A stretch of 64,000 nucleotides of DNA from Pseudomonas sp. BP8 (GTDB lineage: Bacteria > Pseudomonadota > Gammaproteobacteria > Pseudomonadales > Pseudomonadaceae). Positions 18,814 to 33,074 of the stretch are shown here, one piece after another. The translations under genes were made by a program, and so were the position numbers. The stretch lies in assembly GCF_017875955.1 (NCBI RefSeq), contig NZ_JAGINK010000001.1:1898001-1962000 (forward strand), in the 5' to 3' direction. The notes under the pieces were generated by a model. The model was not told the DNA's origin and did no database searches. It was given only the letters and a program-made list of their open reading frames with translations. The stretch's first letter is position 1; each line of letters starts with the position of its first letter.

Positions 18814-19628
18814 TGCTTAAACAACGCATCATTACCGCGCTGATCCTGTTGCCGATCGCGCTGGGTGGTTTCTTCTTGCTCAATGGCGGGGATTTCGCCC
18901 TCTTCATCGGTTTCGTGGTGACGCTGGGTGCCTGGGAGTGGGCGCGTCTGGCCGGACTCATGGCCCAGCCGCTACGCATCGCCTACGCCGCAGTGGTGGG
19001 TGGGGCGCTGATGCTGCTTTACCTGATGCCCGACCTCGCGCCGTGGGTGCTCGGTGCCTCGGTGATCTGGTGGGCGCTGGCGACCTGGCTGGTGCTCACC
19101 TATCCGCGCAGCAGCGAGCTGTGGGCCAGTGCTGCATGCCGTCTGTTGATCGGCCTGCTGGTGCTGCTGCCGGCCTGGCAGGGGTTGGTGCTGCTCAAGC
19201 ATTGGCCGCAGGGTAACTGGCTGATTCTCTCGGTGATGGTCCTGGTCTGGGCGGCCGACATTGGTGCCTATTTCTCGGGGCGTGCCTTCGGCAAGCGCAA
19301 GCTGGCGCCGCAAGTCAGCCCGGGCAAGAGCTGGGAAGGTGTCTACGGTGGCCTCACGGTCAGCCTGCTGATCGCCCTTGGCGTCGCCTTGGTGCGCGAG
19401 TGGAGCATCGGTCAATTGCTGCTCGGCTTGCTCGGCGCGGTGGTGGTGGTCATGGCCTCGGTGGTCGGTGACCTGACCGAAAGCATGTTCAAGCGCCGCG
19501 AAGGCATCAAGGACAGCAGCAATCTGCTGCCAGGCCATGGCGGCGTACTGGATCGCATCGACAGCCTGACGGCGGCGATCCCGATGTTCGCTGTACTGCT
19601 CTGGGCCGCCGAATGGGGTGTCATGTGA
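18813..19628 (+). CDS. cdsA: Phosphatidate cytidylyltransferase
   Basis: Inner-membrane enzyme (271 aa) making CDP-diacylglycerol from phosphatidate and CTP. Six or more hydrophobic segments. The CDS signature appears near the C-terminus as [13 protein letters not shown] followed by [14 protein letters not shown]. Start overlaps uppS by 1 nt; the stop overlaps the dxr GTG start. Confidence 0.97.
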   Translation: MLKQRIITALILLPIALGGFFLLNGGDFALFIGFVVTLGAWEWARLAGLMAQPLRIAYAAVVGGALMLLYLMPDLAPWVLGASVIWWALATWLVLTYPRSSELWASAACRLLIGLLVLLPAWQGLVLLKHWPQGNWLILSVMVLVWAADIGAYFSGRAFGKRKLAPQVSPGKSWEGVYGGLTVSLLIALGVALVREWSIGQLLLGLLGAVVVVMASVVGDLTESMFKRREGIKDSSNLLPGHGGVLDRIDSLTAAIPMFAVLLWAAEWGVM

Positions 19629-20815
19629 GCGCTGTGCAACGCATTACAGTGTTGGGGGCCACCGGCTCGATCGGTCTCAGCACGCTGGATGTGATCGCGC
19701 GTCACCCCGAGCGCTACCAGGTGTTCGCCCTGAGCGGCTATTCGCAAGTCGAGCAATTGCTCGCCCTGTGCCTGCGGCATTGCCCGGCCTATGCCGTGGT
19801 GCCCAGCGCTGAGGCGGCTGCACAGTTGCGCGCCGGCCTGGCCACTGCCGGCAGTGCCACCGAGGTGCTCGAGGGCGAGGCGGGGCTGTGCCAGGTGGCG
19901 GCTGCCAGTGAAGTCGATGCAGTGATGGCGGCCATTGTTGGCGCGGCGGGTCTGCGCCCAACCCTGGCTGCGGTCGAGGCAGGCAAGAAAGTACTGTTGG
20001 CCAATAAAGAGGCGCTGGTGATGTCCGGCGCGCTGTTCATGGATGCCGTGCGCCGCAGTGGTGCGGTGTTGCTGCCGATCGACAGTGAGCACAACGCGAT
20101 CTTCCAGTGCCTGCCCGGCGACTATGCCCGCGGCCTGGGTGCGGTCGGCGTGCGGCGCATCCTGTTGACGGCTTCCGGTGGACCGTTCCGGGAAACGCCG
20201 GCGGCGCAACTTGAGCAGGTCACGCCCGAGCAGGCCTGCGCACACCCCAACTGGTCGATGGGACGCAAGATTTCGGTCGACTCGGCCAGCATGATGAACA
20301 AGGGCCTGGAGCTGATCGAGGCGTGCTGGTTGTTCGATGCGGCGCCAGCCAAGGTCGAAGTGGTGGTGCATCCGCAAAGCGTGATTCATTCGCTGGTGGA
20401 TTACGTGGATGGTTCGGTGCTCGCCCAACTGGGTAACCCGGATATGCGCACGCCAATCGCCAATGCCTTGGCCTGGCCTGAGCGGATCGACTCCGGCGTG
20501 GCACCGTTGGACCTGTTCGCCATCGCTCGTCTGGATTTCCAGGCACCTGACGAACAGCGCTTCCCCTGCCTGCGCCTGGCGCGGCACGCTGCCGAAGCCG
20601 GCAACAGTGCGCCGGCAGTGCTCAACGCGGCCAACGAAGTGGCGGTCGAGGCATTTCTCCAGCGGCGTATCCGCTTTCCGGAGATCGCGGGTATGATCGA
20701 GCAAGTGCTCGAGCAGGAGCCTGTAGTTGCATTGCCGTCGCTGGATGCGGTGTTCGCCGCCGACCAGCGCGCCCGGGAATTGTCCCGGGAGTGGTTGCGG
20801 CGACACGGCCGCTGA
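19625..20815 (+). CDS. dxr: 1-deoxy-D-xylulose 5-phosphate reductoisomerase
   Basis: NADPH-dependent first committed step of the MEP isoprenoid pathway. 396 aa. [17 protein letters not shown] is the NADP-binding N-terminus; [14 protein letters not shown] and [16 protein letters not shown] are the metal/substrate blocks. I choose the GTG at 19625, which overlaps the cdsA stop (GTGA) and gives the normal length, over the ATG at 19613, which adds four residues. Confidence 0.96.
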   Translation: MSAVQRITVLGATGSIGLSTLDVIARHPERYQVFALSGYSQVEQLLALCLRHCPAYAVVPSAEAAAQLRAGLATAGSATEVLEGEAGLCQVAAASEVDAVMAAIVGAAGLRPTLAAVEAGKKVLLANKEALVMSGALFMDAVRRSGAVLLPIDSEHNAIFQCLPGDYARGLGAVGVRRILLTASGGPFRETPAAQLEQVTPEQACAHPNWSMGRKISVDSASMMNKGLELIEACWLFDAAPAKVEVVVHPQSVIHSLVDYVDGSVLAQLGNPDMRTPIANALAWPERIDSGVAPLDLFAIARLDFQAPDEQRFPCLRLARHAAEAGNSAPAVLNAANEVAVEAFLQRRIRFPEIAGMIEQVLEQEPVVALPSLDAVFAADQRARELSREWLRRHGR

Positions 20816-20861
20816 TGCGCGCTCGCTCCAGGGTTGTCCTGAATGTCATTCGGAGATGGAT

Positions 20862-22214
20862 ATGACTGCGCTCTACATGATTATCGGTACCCTGGTTGCA
20901 CTGGGTGTATTGGTCACCTTTCACGAATTCGGTCACTTCTGGGTTGCCCGCCGTTGTGGGGTCAAGGTGCTGCGCTTTTCGGTAGGCTTCGGCACGCCAT
21001 TGCTGCGCTGGCACGACCGCCATGGTACCGAGTTCGTGGTGGCAGCAATTCCGCTGGGCGGCTATGTGAAGATGCTCGACGAGCGCGAGGGCGACGTGCC
21101 GCCTGCGCTGGCCGACCAGTCATTCAATCGCAAGTCGGTTGGGCAGCGCATCGCGATTGTCGCCGCCGGCCCGATCGCCAACTTCCTCTTGGCGATTGTC
21201 TTCTTCTGGCTGCTGGCCATGCTCGGCACCCAGCAGGTGCGTCCGGTCATCGGTGCGGTAGAGGCGGGTAGCCTGGCCGCCAGCGCTGGCCTGAGTGCCG
21301 GCCAGGAGATTGTTTCTGTTGATGGCAAACCGACCAATGGTTGGTCTGCGGTCAATCTGCAGTTGGTGCGTCGCCTCGGCGAGAGCGGCACCCTGCGTGT
21401 TGGCGTGCTCGACGAGGGTGCTACTGCCGAGCGTCAGCACGACATCGTCCTCAAGTCCTGGCTCAAGGGCGCCGACGAGCCCGATCCGATCCAGTCGCTT
21501 GGCCTGCGTCCATGGCGCCCGGCGGTGGTTCCCGTGCTGGCCGAAATCCAGGCGAAAAGCCCGGCCGACGTGGCGGGGCTGAAAACCGGTGACAAGTTGC
21601 TGGCCTTGGACGGCGTTGCGCTGAACGACTGGCAGCAAGTGGTCGACAGCGTCCGGGCCCACCCCGAAGCCAAAGTGATGATGCGTGTCGAGCGTGACGG
21701 TGCGGTGCTGGACGTTCCGGTAACCTTGGCGCGGCGTGGCGAAGGCCAGGCCTCCGGCGGTTTCCTCGGTGCCGGCGTCAAAGGTGTCGAATGGCCAGCA
21801 ACCATGCTGCGCGAAGTCAGCTATGGGCCGCTGGACGCCATGGGCGAGGGTGTATCACGCACCTGGAACATGAGCATCCTGACCCTCGAATCGCTGAAGA
21901 AAATGCTCTTCGGAGAGCTCTCGGTAAAAAACTTGAGCGGACCGATAACCATTGCTAAAGTGGCGGGCGCTTCAGCCCAGTCCGGCGTGGGGGATTTCCT
22001 GAATTTCCTGGCCTACCTGAGCATAAGCCTGGGGGTTCTGAACCTGCTGCCCATCCCGGTACTGGATGGGGGGCATTTGCTGTTCTACCTGATCGAGCTG
22101 GCACGCGGTCGACCGCTGTCGGATCGGGTGCAAGGTTGGGGGGTCCAGATCGGTATCAGTTTGGTCATAGGGGTGATGTTGCTCGCCCTGATCAACGATC
22201 TGGGTCGACTATAA
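20862..22214 (+). CDS. rseP: Site-2 metalloprotease RseP (MucP)
   Basis: 450-aa intramembrane zinc protease that cuts the anti-sigma factor MucA/RseA during envelope stress. HEFGH at residues 21-25 gives the zinc ligands, and NLLPIPVLDGGH near the C-terminus the third. Two periplasmic PDZ domains lie between (about 115-310). The frame extends back to 20727 inside dxr, but the ATG at 20862 has GGAG six nt upstream and yields the standard N-terminus. In Pseudomonas this protease controls AlgU and alginate. Confidence 0.96.
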   Translation: MTALYMIIGTLVALGVLVTFHEFGHFWVARRCGVKVLRFSVGFGTPLLRWHDRHGTEFVVAAIPLGGYVKMLDEREGDVPPALADQSFNRKSVGQRIAIVAAGPIANFLLAIVFFWLLAMLGTQQVRPVIGAVEAGSLAASAGLSAGQEIVSVDGKPTNGWSAVNLQLVRRLGESGTLRVGVLDEGATAERQHDIVLKSWLKGADEPDPIQSLGLRPWRPAVVPVLAEIQAKSPADVAGLKTGDKLLALDGVALNDWQQVVDSVRAHPEAKVMMRVERDGAVLDVPVTLARRGEGQASGGFLGAGVKGVEWPATMLREVSYGPLDAMGEGVSRTWNMSILTLESLKKMLFGELSVKNLSGPITIAKVAGASAQSGVGDFLNFLAYLSISLGVLNLLPIPVLDGGHLLFYLIELARGRPLSDRVQGWGVQIGISLVIGVMLLALINDLGRL

Positions 22215-22232
22215 AAGCTTCGCTCAATTGCG

Positions 22233-22265
22233 AACCTGCTGCCCTATTGCAGCAGGTTGTTTATT
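22233..22265 (+). terminator. Hairpin between rseP and bamA
   Basis: AACCTGCTGC-CCTATT-GCAGCAGGTT, a 10-bp perfect stem, is followed by TTGTTTATT instead of a pure T-run. It may reduce but not abolish readthrough from the upstream operon into bamA, which starts 24 nt later. Confidence 0.65.
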
Positions 22266-22288
22266 GCCAGTTGGAATAAAAGGACTTC

Positions 22289-24637
22289 ATGAAACGTCTG
22301 CTGCTAACTGCGGTCCTCTCCGCACTGATGATCGCTGAAGTTCACGCCGAGTCCTTCACCATCTCCGATATTCGTGTCAACGGCCTGCAGCGGGTATCCG
22401 CCGGCAGCGTGTTCGGCGCTTTGCCCCTGAACGTAGGTGACCAGGCCGATGACCGTCGCCTGGTGGACTCCACCCGCTCGCTGTTCAAGACCGGCTTCTT
22501 CCAGGACATCCAGCTTAGCCGCGACGGCAATGTCCTGATCATCAACGTGGTCGAGCGCCCGTCGGTGTCGAGCATCGAGATCGAAGGCAACAAGGCGATC
22601 AGCACCGAAGACCTGATGAAGGGTCTGAAGCAGTCGGGCCTGGCCGAAGGTGAAATCTTCCAGCGCGCCACCCTTGAAGGCGTGCGTAACGAGCTGCAAC
22701 GCCAGTACGTGGCGCAAGGCCGCTACTCGGCTGAGGTTGACGCCGAAGTCGTGCCGCAGCCGCGTAACCGGGTTGGCCTGAAGATCAAGATCAACGAAGG
22801 CACGGTCGCCGCGATCCAGCACATCAACGTGGTGGGCAACACCGTGTTCGATGATGACGAGCTCGGCCAGCTGTTCGAGCTGAAGACCACCAACTGGCTG
22901 TCGTTCTTCAAGAACGACGACAAGTACGCCCGCGAAAAACTCTCCGGTGACCTCGAGCGCCTGCGCTCGTACTACCTGGACCGCGGCTACATCAACATGG
23001 ACATCGCCTCTACCCAGGTGTCGATCACCCCGGACAAGAAGCACGTCTACATCACCGTCAACATCAATGAAGGTGAGAAGTACACCGTTCGCGACGTGAA
23101 GCTGTCCGGCGACCTCAAGGTGCCGGAGGACCAGGTCAAGTCGCTGCTGCTGGTGCAACCAGGTCAGGTCTTCTCGCGCAAGGTGATGACCACTTCGTCC
23201 GACCTGATCACCCGCCGCCTGGGTAACGAAGGCTATACCTTCGCCAACGTCAACGGCGTGCCGCAACCGAACGACGAAGACCACACCGTCGACATCATGT
23301 TCGTGGTCGACCCGGGCAAGCGTGCCTACGTCAACCGTATCAACTACCGCGGCAACACCAAGACCGAAGACGAAGTACTGCGTCGCGAAATGCGCCAGAT
23401 GGAAGGTGGCTGGGCTTCGACCTACCTGATCGACCAGTCCAAGACCCGCCTCGAGCGCCTGGGCTTCTTCAAGGAGGTCAACGTCGAGACGCCGCCGGTA
23501 CCGGGTACCGACGACCAGGTCGACGTCAACTACAGCGTTGAAGAGCAAGCCTCGGGTTCGATCACTGCCAGCGTCGGCTTCGCCCAGAGCGCCGGTCTGA
23601 TCCTCGGTGGTTCGATCAGCCAGACCAACTTCCTCGGTACCGGTAACAAGGTTTCGATTGGCCTGACCCGCTCGGAATACCAGACCCGCTACAACTTCGG
23701 TTTTGTTGACCCCTACTGGACTGCCGACGGCGTCAGCCTGGGCTACAACGCCTTCTACCGCAGCACCGACTACGACGACCTCGACGTCGACGTGGCCAGC
23801 TATGCGGTGGACAGCCTGGGTGCCGGTGTCAGCATCGGTTACCCGATCAGCGAGACCTCGCGCCTGACCTACGGCCTGACCGTGCAGCAGGACAAACTCA
23901 AGACTGGCCGCTACACCGTTGACGAGATCTTCGACTTCGTCGACAAGGAAGGCGATAACTTCCTCAACTTCAAGGCATCTGTCGGTTGGTCCGAATCGAC
24001 CCTGAACAAAGGTGTGCTGGCGACCCGTGGTCACTCCCAGAGCCTGACCCTGGAAACCACCGTGCCGGGCAGCGACCTGTCGTTCTACAAGCTCGACTAC
24101 CGTGGCCAGCTGTTCAAGCCACTGTCCAACGACTACACCCTGCGTCTGCACACTGAACTGGGTTACGGCGACGGCTTCGGCGGCACCTCGGGTCTGCCGT
24201 TCTACGAGAACTACTACGCGGGTGGCTTCAACTCCGTGCGCGGTTTCAAGGACAGCAGCCTGGGTCCACGCAGTACGCCAAGCCGAGGCACCAAGCCTGG
24301 TACCATCGCCGACCCGGATCAGGATCCGCTGCCGTTCGGTGGTAACGTGCTGGTCCAGGGTGGCGTCGAGTTGCTGTTCCCGCTGCCGTTCGTCAAGGAC
24401 CAGCGCTCGCTGCGCACCTCCGTGTTCTGGGATGTGGGTAACGTGTTCGACACCAATTGCGGCTCCAAGCCTGATTGCGCGAAGGTCGGTTTCTCAGACA
24501 TGGCCAGCTCGGTCGGCCTTGGTGTCACCTGGATTACCGCGTTGGGCCCGCTGAGCTTCAGCTTGGCGATGCCAATCAAGAAGCCGGACGAAGCCGACAC
24601 CCAAGTGTTCCAATTCTCTCTGGGCCAGACCTTCTAA
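22289..24637 (+). CDS. bamA: Outer membrane protein assembly factor BamA
   Basis: 782-aa Omp85 protein, the insertase of the BAM complex. A signal peptide (1-20) ends in VHA. Five POTRA repeats fill about 21-420, then a C-terminal 16-strand barrel. The conserved VRGF of loop 6 is at 650-653 and the final residue is Phe (GQTF), the outer-membrane beta-signal. AAAGGA precedes the ATG. It is followed by skp, the periplasmic chaperone feeding outer-membrane proteins to it. Confidence 0.98.
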   Translation: MKRLLLTAVLSALMIAEVHAESFTISDIRVNGLQRVSAGSVFGALPLNVGDQADDRRLVDSTRSLFKTGFFQDIQLSRDGNVLIINVVERPSVSSIEIEGNKAISTEDLMKGLKQSGLAEGEIFQRATLEGVRNELQRQYVAQGRYSAEVDAEVVPQPRNRVGLKIKINEGTVAAIQHINVVGNTVFDDDELGQLFELKTTNWLSFFKNDDKYAREKLSGDLERLRSYYLDRGYINMDIASTQVSITPDKKHVYITVNINEGEKYTVRDVKLSGDLKVPEDQVKSLLLVQPGQVFSRKVMTTSSDLITRRLGNEGYTFANVNGVPQPNDEDHTVDIMFVVDPGKRAYVNRINYRGNTKTEDEVLRREMRQMEGGWASTYLIDQSKTRLERLGFFKEVNVETPPVPGTDDQVDVNYSVEEQASGSITASVGFAQSAGLILGGSISQTNFLGTGNKVSIGLTRSEYQTRYNFGFVDPYWTADGVSLGYNAFYRSTDYDDLDVDVASYAVDSLGAGVSIGYPISETSRLTYGLTVQQDKLKTGRYTVDEIFDFVDKEGDNFLNFKASVGWSESTLNKGVLATRGHSQSLTLETTVPGSDLSFYKLDYRGQLFKPLSNDYTLRLHTELGYGDGFGGTSGLPFYENYYAGGFNSVRGFKDSSLGPRSTPSRGTKPGTIADPDQDPLPFGGNVLVQGGVELLFPLPFVKDQRSLRTSVFWDVGNVFDTNCGSKPDCAKVGFSDMASSVGLGVTWITALGPLSFSLAMPIKKPDEADTQVFQFSLGQTF

Positions 24638-24681
24638 GGTCGGCCCTTGCTTAACGACAACGGATTATTCAGGAGTGCATC

Positions 24682-25185
24682 GTGCGTAAGTTGACCCAAC
24701 TGGCCATCCTGGCCGCGGCGCTGGTCGCCACCCCGGCTTTCGCTGAAATGAAAGTTGCCGTACTGAACTATCAGATGGCCCTGCTCGAGTCGGATGCTGC
24801 CAAGCGATACGCAGTGGATGCCGAGAAGAAGTTCGGCCCGCAACTGACCAAGCTCAAAGGCCTGGAAAGCAGCGCCAAGGGCATCCAGGACCGTCTGATC
24901 AAGGGCGGTGACAAGATGCAGCAGCAAGAGCGTGAGCGCCTTGAGCTTGAATTCAAGCAAAAAGCCCGTGACTTCCAGTTCCAGTCCAAGGAACTCAACG
25001 AAGCCAAGGCCGTTGCCGACCGTGACATGCTCAAGCAGCTCAAGCCCAAGCTGGATGGTGCAGTCGAAGAAGTCATCAAGAAAGGCGGCTTTGATCTGGT
25101 ACTCGAGCGCGGCGCAGTGATCGATGTCAAACCGCAGTACGACATCACTCGCCAAGTTATCGAGCGCATGAACCAAGCCCGTTGA
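24682..25185 (+). CDS. skp: Periplasmic chaperone Skp/OmpH
   Basis: 167-aa chaperone for unfolded outer-membrane proteins. A signal peptide (1-21, ending AFA) is followed by a small beta core and a long charged helical hairpin (about 45-125, rich in Lys/Glu/Gln), the jellyfish tentacle of Skp. The start is GTG at 24682, supported by AGGAG six nt upstream. lpxD starts one nt after its stop. Confidence 0.95.
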   Translation: MRKLTQLAILAAALVATPAFAEMKVAVLNYQMALLESDAAKRYAVDAEKKFGPQLTKLKGLESSAKGIQDRLIKGGDKMQQQERERLELEFKQKARDFQFQSKELNEAKAVADRDMLKQLKPKLDGAVEEVIKKGGFDLVLERGAVIDVKPQYDITRQVIERMNQAR

Positions 25186-25186
25186 T

Positions 25187-26242
25187 ATGACCCTGACCAT
25201 GACGCTCGGCCAACTGGCCGAGGCGCTCGGCGCAACCCTCAAGGGCCCCGAGTCGCTGCAGATCACCGGCCTGGCTACCTTGCAGGAAGCCGGTCCAGGG
25301 CAGTTGAGCTTCCTGGCCAACCCGCAGTACCGCAAATTCCTGGATAACGCCCAGGCTGCTGCGGTACTGCTCAAGGCTGCGGATGCCGAAGGCTTTGCCG
25401 GCAACGCCCTGATCGTGGCGGACCCGTACCTGGCCTACGCGCGCATCTCCCACCTGTTCGATCCCAAGCCCAAGGCTGTGGCGGGTATTCATCCCAGCGC
25501 CGTGGTTGCCGAGGACGCCCAGGTGGACGCCAGTGCCAGTATCGGCCCGTTTGCGGTGATCGAAAGCGGCGCGCGTATCGCCGCCGATGTGACTGTAGGC
25601 GCGCATTGCTTCATCGGTGCCCGCTGTGTGATTGGCGAGGGTGGCTGGCTGGCGCCGCGGGTCACGCTGTATCACGACGTGACCATCGGTGCGCGGGTGA
25701 CCATTCAGTCGGGTGCGGTCATCGGTGGTGAGGGCTTCGGTTTCGCCAACGAGAAGGGTGTGTGGCGCAAGATTGCCCAGATCGGCGGGGTGAGCATCGG
25801 TGATGACGTCGAGATTGGCGTCAATACCGCGGTTGACCGCGGCGCGCTGTCTGACACGCTGATCGGTAACGGGGTCAAGCTCGACAACCAGATCCAGATC
25901 GCACACAACGTGCAGATCGGCGATCACACGGCCATGGCCGCGTGTGTCGGGATTTCTGGCAGCACCAAGATCGGCAAGCATTGCACCATCGCCGGCGGCG
26001 TCGGCATGGTGGGTCATATCGATGTGTGCGACAACGTATTCGTTTCCGGCATGACCATGGTTACCCGTTCCATCACCGAACCGGGGGCTTACTCTTCCGG
26101 TACCGCCATGCAGACCTTGGGCGATTGGCGCAAGAGCGCCGCGCGCATTCGTCAGCTTGACGACATGGCCAAGCGTCTCCAGCAATTGGAAAAACGTGTC
26201 GATACCGTGACCTCAGGTGGCCAGCCGGCATCAGAAGGCTGA
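25187..26242 (+). CDS. lpxD: UDP-3-O-(3-hydroxyacyl)glucosamine N-acyltransferase
   Basis: Third step of lipid A synthesis: adds the N-linked 3-hydroxyacyl chain from acyl-ACP. 351 aa. An N-terminal uridine-binding domain (about 1-100) precedes hexapeptide repeats forming a left-handed beta-helix (about 105-290), and a C-terminal helix follows. [12 protein letters not shown] and [15 protein letters not shown] hold the conserved acceptor and catalytic His region. The start at 25187 is one nt after the skp stop; a second ATG at 25199 is possible. Confidence 0.95.
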   Translation: MTLTMTLGQLAEALGATLKGPESLQITGLATLQEAGPGQLSFLANPQYRKFLDNAQAAAVLLKAADAEGFAGNALIVADPYLAYARISHLFDPKPKAVAGIHPSAVVAEDAQVDASASIGPFAVIESGARIAADVTVGAHCFIGARCVIGEGGWLAPRVTLYHDVTIGARVTIQSGAVIGGEGFGFANEKGVWRKIAQIGGVSIGDDVEIGVNTAVDRGALSDTLIGNGVKLDNQIQIAHNVQIGDHTAMAACVGISGSTKIGKHCTIAGGVGMVGHIDVCDNVFVSGMTMVTRSITEPGAYSSGTAMQTLGDWRKSAARIRQLDDMAKRLQQLEKRVDTVTSGGQPASEG

Positions 26243-26355
26243 TACCATTTCCTGAGCAAGAGTGAACCGTTGCTAGCTGGCTCCTCTCTGGATTGCAAAA
26301 GGAGCGTCTGGTCAGCACCTGCGCTCCCTATTCTTACTACAGGCTTCCCCCCGAA

Positions 26356-26796
26356 ATGATGGACATCAACGAGATTCGCGAATACCTGCCTCACCGTTAC
26401 CCGTTCCTGCTGGTGGACCGGGTCACGGAGCTGGACTTCGAGGCCCAGAGCATTCGTGCCTACAAGAATGTCAGCATCAATGAGCCGTTCTTCAATGGCC
26501 ATTTCCCGGCGCATCCAATCATGCCGGGCGTGCTGATCATCGAGGCCATGGCCCAGGCGGCCGGGATTCTCGGATTCAAGATGCTTGATGCCAAGCCGGC
26601 AGACGGCACGCTCTACTATTTCGTCGGGTCGGACAAGCTGCGCTTCCGCCAGCCGGTACTGCCGGGTGATCAGCTGGTACTCGAGGCCAAGTTCCTCAGC
26701 CGCAAAAGCATGATCTGGAAGTTCGAGTGCCGCGCGCTGGTCGACGGCAAACCGGTCTGCTCGGCTCAGATCACCTGCGCGGAACGCTCCCTATGA
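26356..26796 (+). CDS. fabZ: (3R)-hydroxyacyl-ACP dehydratase
   Basis: Dehydratase of fatty acid elongation, 146 aa, hot-dog fold. Catalytic His49 in [13 protein letters not shown] and Glu63 in [10 protein letters not shown]. The frame reads back to 26293, but the tandem ATGATG at 26356 gives the family N-terminus [21 protein letters not shown]. Its product pool competes with lipid A for 3-hydroxyacyl-ACP, a reason this gene sits among lpx genes. The stop overlaps lpxA. Confidence 0.97.
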   Translation: MMDINEIREYLPHRYPFLLVDRVTELDFEAQSIRAYKNVSINEPFFNGHFPAHPIMPGVLIIEAMAQAAGILGFKMLDAKPADGTLYYFVGSDKLRFRQPVLPGDQLVLEAKFLSRKSMIWKFECRALVDGKPVCSAQITCAERSL

Positions 26797-27569
26797 ATTC
26801 GATTGATCCGCGGGCGATCATCGACCCTTCGGCCAAGCTGGCCGAAGGCGTCGAGGTGGGCCCCTGGTCGATCGTAGGGCCCGACGTCGAGATCGGGGAG
26901 GGCACTGTCATTGGCCCTCACGTGGTACTCAAGGGGCCGACCCAGATCGGCAAGCACAACCGTATCTTCCAGTTTTCCTCGATTGGTGAAGACACCCCTG
27001 ACCTCAAGTACAAGGGTGAGGCCACGCGCCTGGTCATTGGTGATCACAACGTGATCCGCGAAGGCGTGACCATTCACCGCGGGACCATTCAGGACCGTGC
27101 GGAAACCACTGTTGGCGATCACAACCTGATCATGGCCTATGCCCACATCGGCCACGACAGCGTCATTGGCAGCCATTGCATCCTGGTCAACAACACCGCG
27201 TTGGCTGGCCATGTGCATGTGGGCGACTGGGCGATCCTCTCGGGTTACACCCTGGTGCACCAGTACTGCCATATCGGCGCCCACGCGTTTTCCGGTATGG
27301 GCACCGCCATCGGCAAGGACGTACCTGCGTTCGTCACCGTGTTCGGCAGCCCGGCCGAGGCCCGCAGCATGAACTTCGAGGGCATGCGCCGGCGTGGTTT
27401 CAGCGACGAAGTGATCCACTGCCTGCGTCGCGCCTACAAGACCGTCTACCGCCAAGGTCTGACCGTCGAAGAGGCGCTCAAGGAACTCGCCGAGCTCGCC
27501 AGCCAGCATCCTGAGGTTGAGCTGTTCCGTCAGTCGATCCAGAACTCCGCACGCGGCATCACTCGCTGA
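26793..27569 (+). CDS. lpxA: UDP-GlcNAc O-acyltransferase
   Basis: First step of lipid A synthesis, a trimeric left-handed beta-helix enzyme of 258 aa. Catalytic His121 lies in AYAHIGHDS (E. coli His125). Residue 169 is Met in FSGMG; in P. aeruginosa Met169 is known to limit the acyl pocket to C10, whereas E. coli Gly173 accepts C14. So 3-hydroxydecanoyl chains are expected. The ATG overlaps the fabZ stop (ATGA). Confidence 0.97.
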   Translation: MNSIDPRAIIDPSAKLAEGVEVGPWSIVGPDVEIGEGTVIGPHVVLKGPTQIGKHNRIFQFSSIGEDTPDLKYKGEATRLVIGDHNVIREGVTIHRGTIQDRAETTVGDHNLIMAYAHIGHDSVIGSHCILVNNTALAGHVHVGDWAILSGYTLVHQYCHIGAHAFSGMGTAIGKDVPAFVTVFGSPAEARSMNFEGMRRRGFSDEVIHCLRRAYKTVYRQGLTVEEALKELAELASQHPEVELFRQSIQNSARGITR

Positions 27570-27570
27570 T

Positions 27571-28698
27571 ATGGGCCAACTGTGTATTGCGTTGGTCGCA
27601 GGCGAGGCCAGCGGCGATATTCTTGGTTCGGGCCTGATGCGTGCGCTCAAGGCGCGCCACCCTGATGTGCGTTTCATCGGCGTCGGCGGCCCGCTGATGG
27701 AAGCCGAGGGCATGCAGTCGTATTTCCCTATGGAGCGCTTGGCCGTCATGGGCCTGGTCGAGGTGCTGGGGCGCCTGCGCGAGCTGCTCAAGCGTCGCAA
27801 ACTGCTGATCCAGACGCTGATCGGCGAACGACCGGATGTGTTCATCGGCATCGATGCTCCAGATTTCACCCTGAATATCGAACTCAAGCTGCGTCAGGCC
27901 GGGATCAAGACCGTGCACTACGTCAGCCCGTCGGTGTGGGCGTGGCGGCAGAAGCGGGTACTGAAGATTCGCGAAGGTTGCGACCTGATGCTGACGCTGT
28001 TGCCCTTCGAGGCGCGCTTCTATGAAGAGCAGGGCGTGCCGGTGCGCTTCGTTGGCCATCCGCTGGCCGACACCATTCCGCTGGAGGCCGATCGCCAGGC
28101 GGCGCGTGCCGAGCTGGGGATTGCCCAAGGCCCGCTGGTAGCGTTGATGCCGGGCAGCCGTGGCGGCGAAGTCGGACGTCTGGGGGCGTTGTTCCTGGAT
28201 GCCGCCGAGCGCCTTCGCTTGTTGTTGCCAGGCGTGCGTTTCGTGCTGCCCTGCGCCAATGCGAGCCGTCGCGCGCAGATCGAGCAGATGCTCGAAGGCC
28301 GCGACTTGCCGCTGATCCTGCTCGATGGTCAGTCGCACCAGGCGCTCGCCGCCTGTGACGCCGTGCTGATCGCCTCGGGCACCGCGACCCTGGAAGCGAT
28401 GCTGTACAAACGGCCGATGGTGGTTGCCTATCGCCTGGCGCCGTTGACCTACTGGATTCTCAAACGGTTGGTAAAGAGCCCCTACGTGTCGCTGCCCAAC
28501 TTGCTCGCCCAGCGTCTGCTGGTGCCCGAGCTGCTGCAGGACGCCGCCACCAGTGAAGCCTTGGCGCAAACCCTGGCGCCGCTGGTTGCCGACGGCAGCC
28601 AGCAAACCGAAAGCTTTGATCAGATTCACCGCACATTGCGCCGTGACGCCTCGAACCAGGCGGCAGAGGCGGTGCTTGCCTTGCTGGAGCAACGCTAG
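27571..28698 (+). CDS. lpxB: Lipid A disaccharide synthase
   Basis: GT19 glycosyltransferase (375 aa) joining lipid X and UDP-diacylglucosamine at the inner-membrane face. Family blocks: [56 protein letters not shown] and [11 protein letters not shown]. The start at 27571 is one nt after the lpxA stop; an upstream in-frame ATG at 27517 lies inside lpxA and is rejected. Confidence 0.97.
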   Translation: MGQLCIALVAGEASGDILGSGLMRALKARHPDVRFIGVGGPLMEAEGMQSYFPMERLAVMGLVEVLGRLRELLKRRKLLIQTLIGERPDVFIGIDAPDFTLNIELKLRQAGIKTVHYVSPSVWAWRQKRVLKIREGCDLMLTLLPFEARFYEEQGVPVRFVGHPLADTIPLEADRQAARAELGIAQGPLVALMPGSRGGEVGRLGALFLDAAERLRLLLPGVRFVLPCANASRRAQIEQMLEGRDLPLILLDGQSHQALAACDAVLIASGTATLEAMLYKRPMVVAYRLAPLTYWILKRLVKSPYVSLPNLLAQRLLVPELLQDAATSEALAQTLAPLVADGSQQTESFDQIHRTLRRDASNQAAEAVLALLEQR

Positions 28699-29322
28699 AT
28701 GCAGATGGGACTGGATTTCACCCTGGTCGAAGAGTTGGTTGCCGGTGTCGACGAAGTCGGCCGAGGCCCGCTCTGCGGCGCGGTGGTGACGGCGGCAGTT
28801 ATTCTTGATCCGAATCGACCGATCCTCGGCCTCAACGATTCGAAGAAACTCACCGAAGCCAAGCGTGAAGCGCTGTTCGACGAGATTTGCGAAAAAGCCT
28901 TGAGCTTCTGTATCGCTCGCGCCGAGGTCGAAGAGATCGACCGCCTGAATATCCTCCACGCGACCATGCTGGCCATGCAGCGCGCGGTCGAGGGGCTGAG
29001 CATCACGCCGAAACTGGCGCTGATCGACGGTAATCGCTGCCCGACCTTGGCGGTGCCGTCCGCGCCCGTGATTCAGGGGGATGCCAAGGTGCCGGCGATT
29101 GCCGCAGCATCGATCCTCGCCAAGGTCACCCGCGACCGCGAGATGAGTGCATTCGAGCTGATCTATCCCGGTTATGGAATGGGCGGGCACAAGGGCTATC
29201 CGACTCCGGTGCACCTGGAAGCACTGGCACGTCTTGGGCCTACGCCGATTCACCGGCGCTCGTTCGCGCCGGTGCGCGCGGCCTGGGAAGCGCGTGAGGG
29301 CGCTGCCACCTCGCTGATCTGA
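28699..29322 (+). CDS. rnhB: Ribonuclease HII
   Basis: Cuts RNA in RNA-DNA hybrids, especially single ribonucleotides in DNA. 207 aa. The [10 protein letters not shown] motif supplies Asp18 and Glu19, with further acidic residues in LIDGN and the [15 protein letters not shown] block. It begins directly after the lpxB stop with no gap, and precedes dnaE as in many gamma-proteobacteria. Confidence 0.97.
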   Translation: MQMGLDFTLVEELVAGVDEVGRGPLCGAVVTAAVILDPNRPILGLNDSKKLTEAKREALFDEICEKALSFCIARAEVEEIDRLNILHATMLAMQRAVEGLSITPKLALIDGNRCPTLAVPSAPVIQGDAKVPAIAAASILAKVTRDREMSAFELIYPGYGMGGHKGYPTPVHLEALARLGPTPIHRRSFAPVRAAWEAREGAATSLI

Positions 29323-29332
29323 TCGCGCATCG

Positions 29333-29349
29333 GGGCCGCTTAGCGGCCC
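29333..29349. terminator. Hairpin after rnhB
   Basis: GGGCCGC-TTA-GCGGCCC with TTCGCGAC after it, the same REP-like hairpin style as at 764. No T-run. The 122-nt rnhB-dnaE gap also holds a TACAAT (29402-29407) that could be a dnaE -10 box. Confidence 0.45.
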
Positions 29350-29444
29350 TTCGCGACTCTCCCAATGGCTTAACCGTCACGAAAGCCAAGCACATTTACG
29401 GTACAATCCCGCGCTTGTTGTCTCGCTCTGCTATAGGACCCTCC

Positions 29445-32969
<3,525 letters not shown>

Positions 32970-33074
32970 AGCGACCAATTTTAATCTCGACCTGAATGCG
33001 CCTGATCCCTTAAGGTAGGGCGCCAAACGGATCAACCGGCCGGCCGCCTGGCCGTCGACCCAAGACGGATGCCT

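Noticed and set aside
22304..24151. 615-codon antisense frame across bamA
   Set aside because: Lies opposite an undoubted gene; a normal consequence of G/C third positions. No signal or domain seen.
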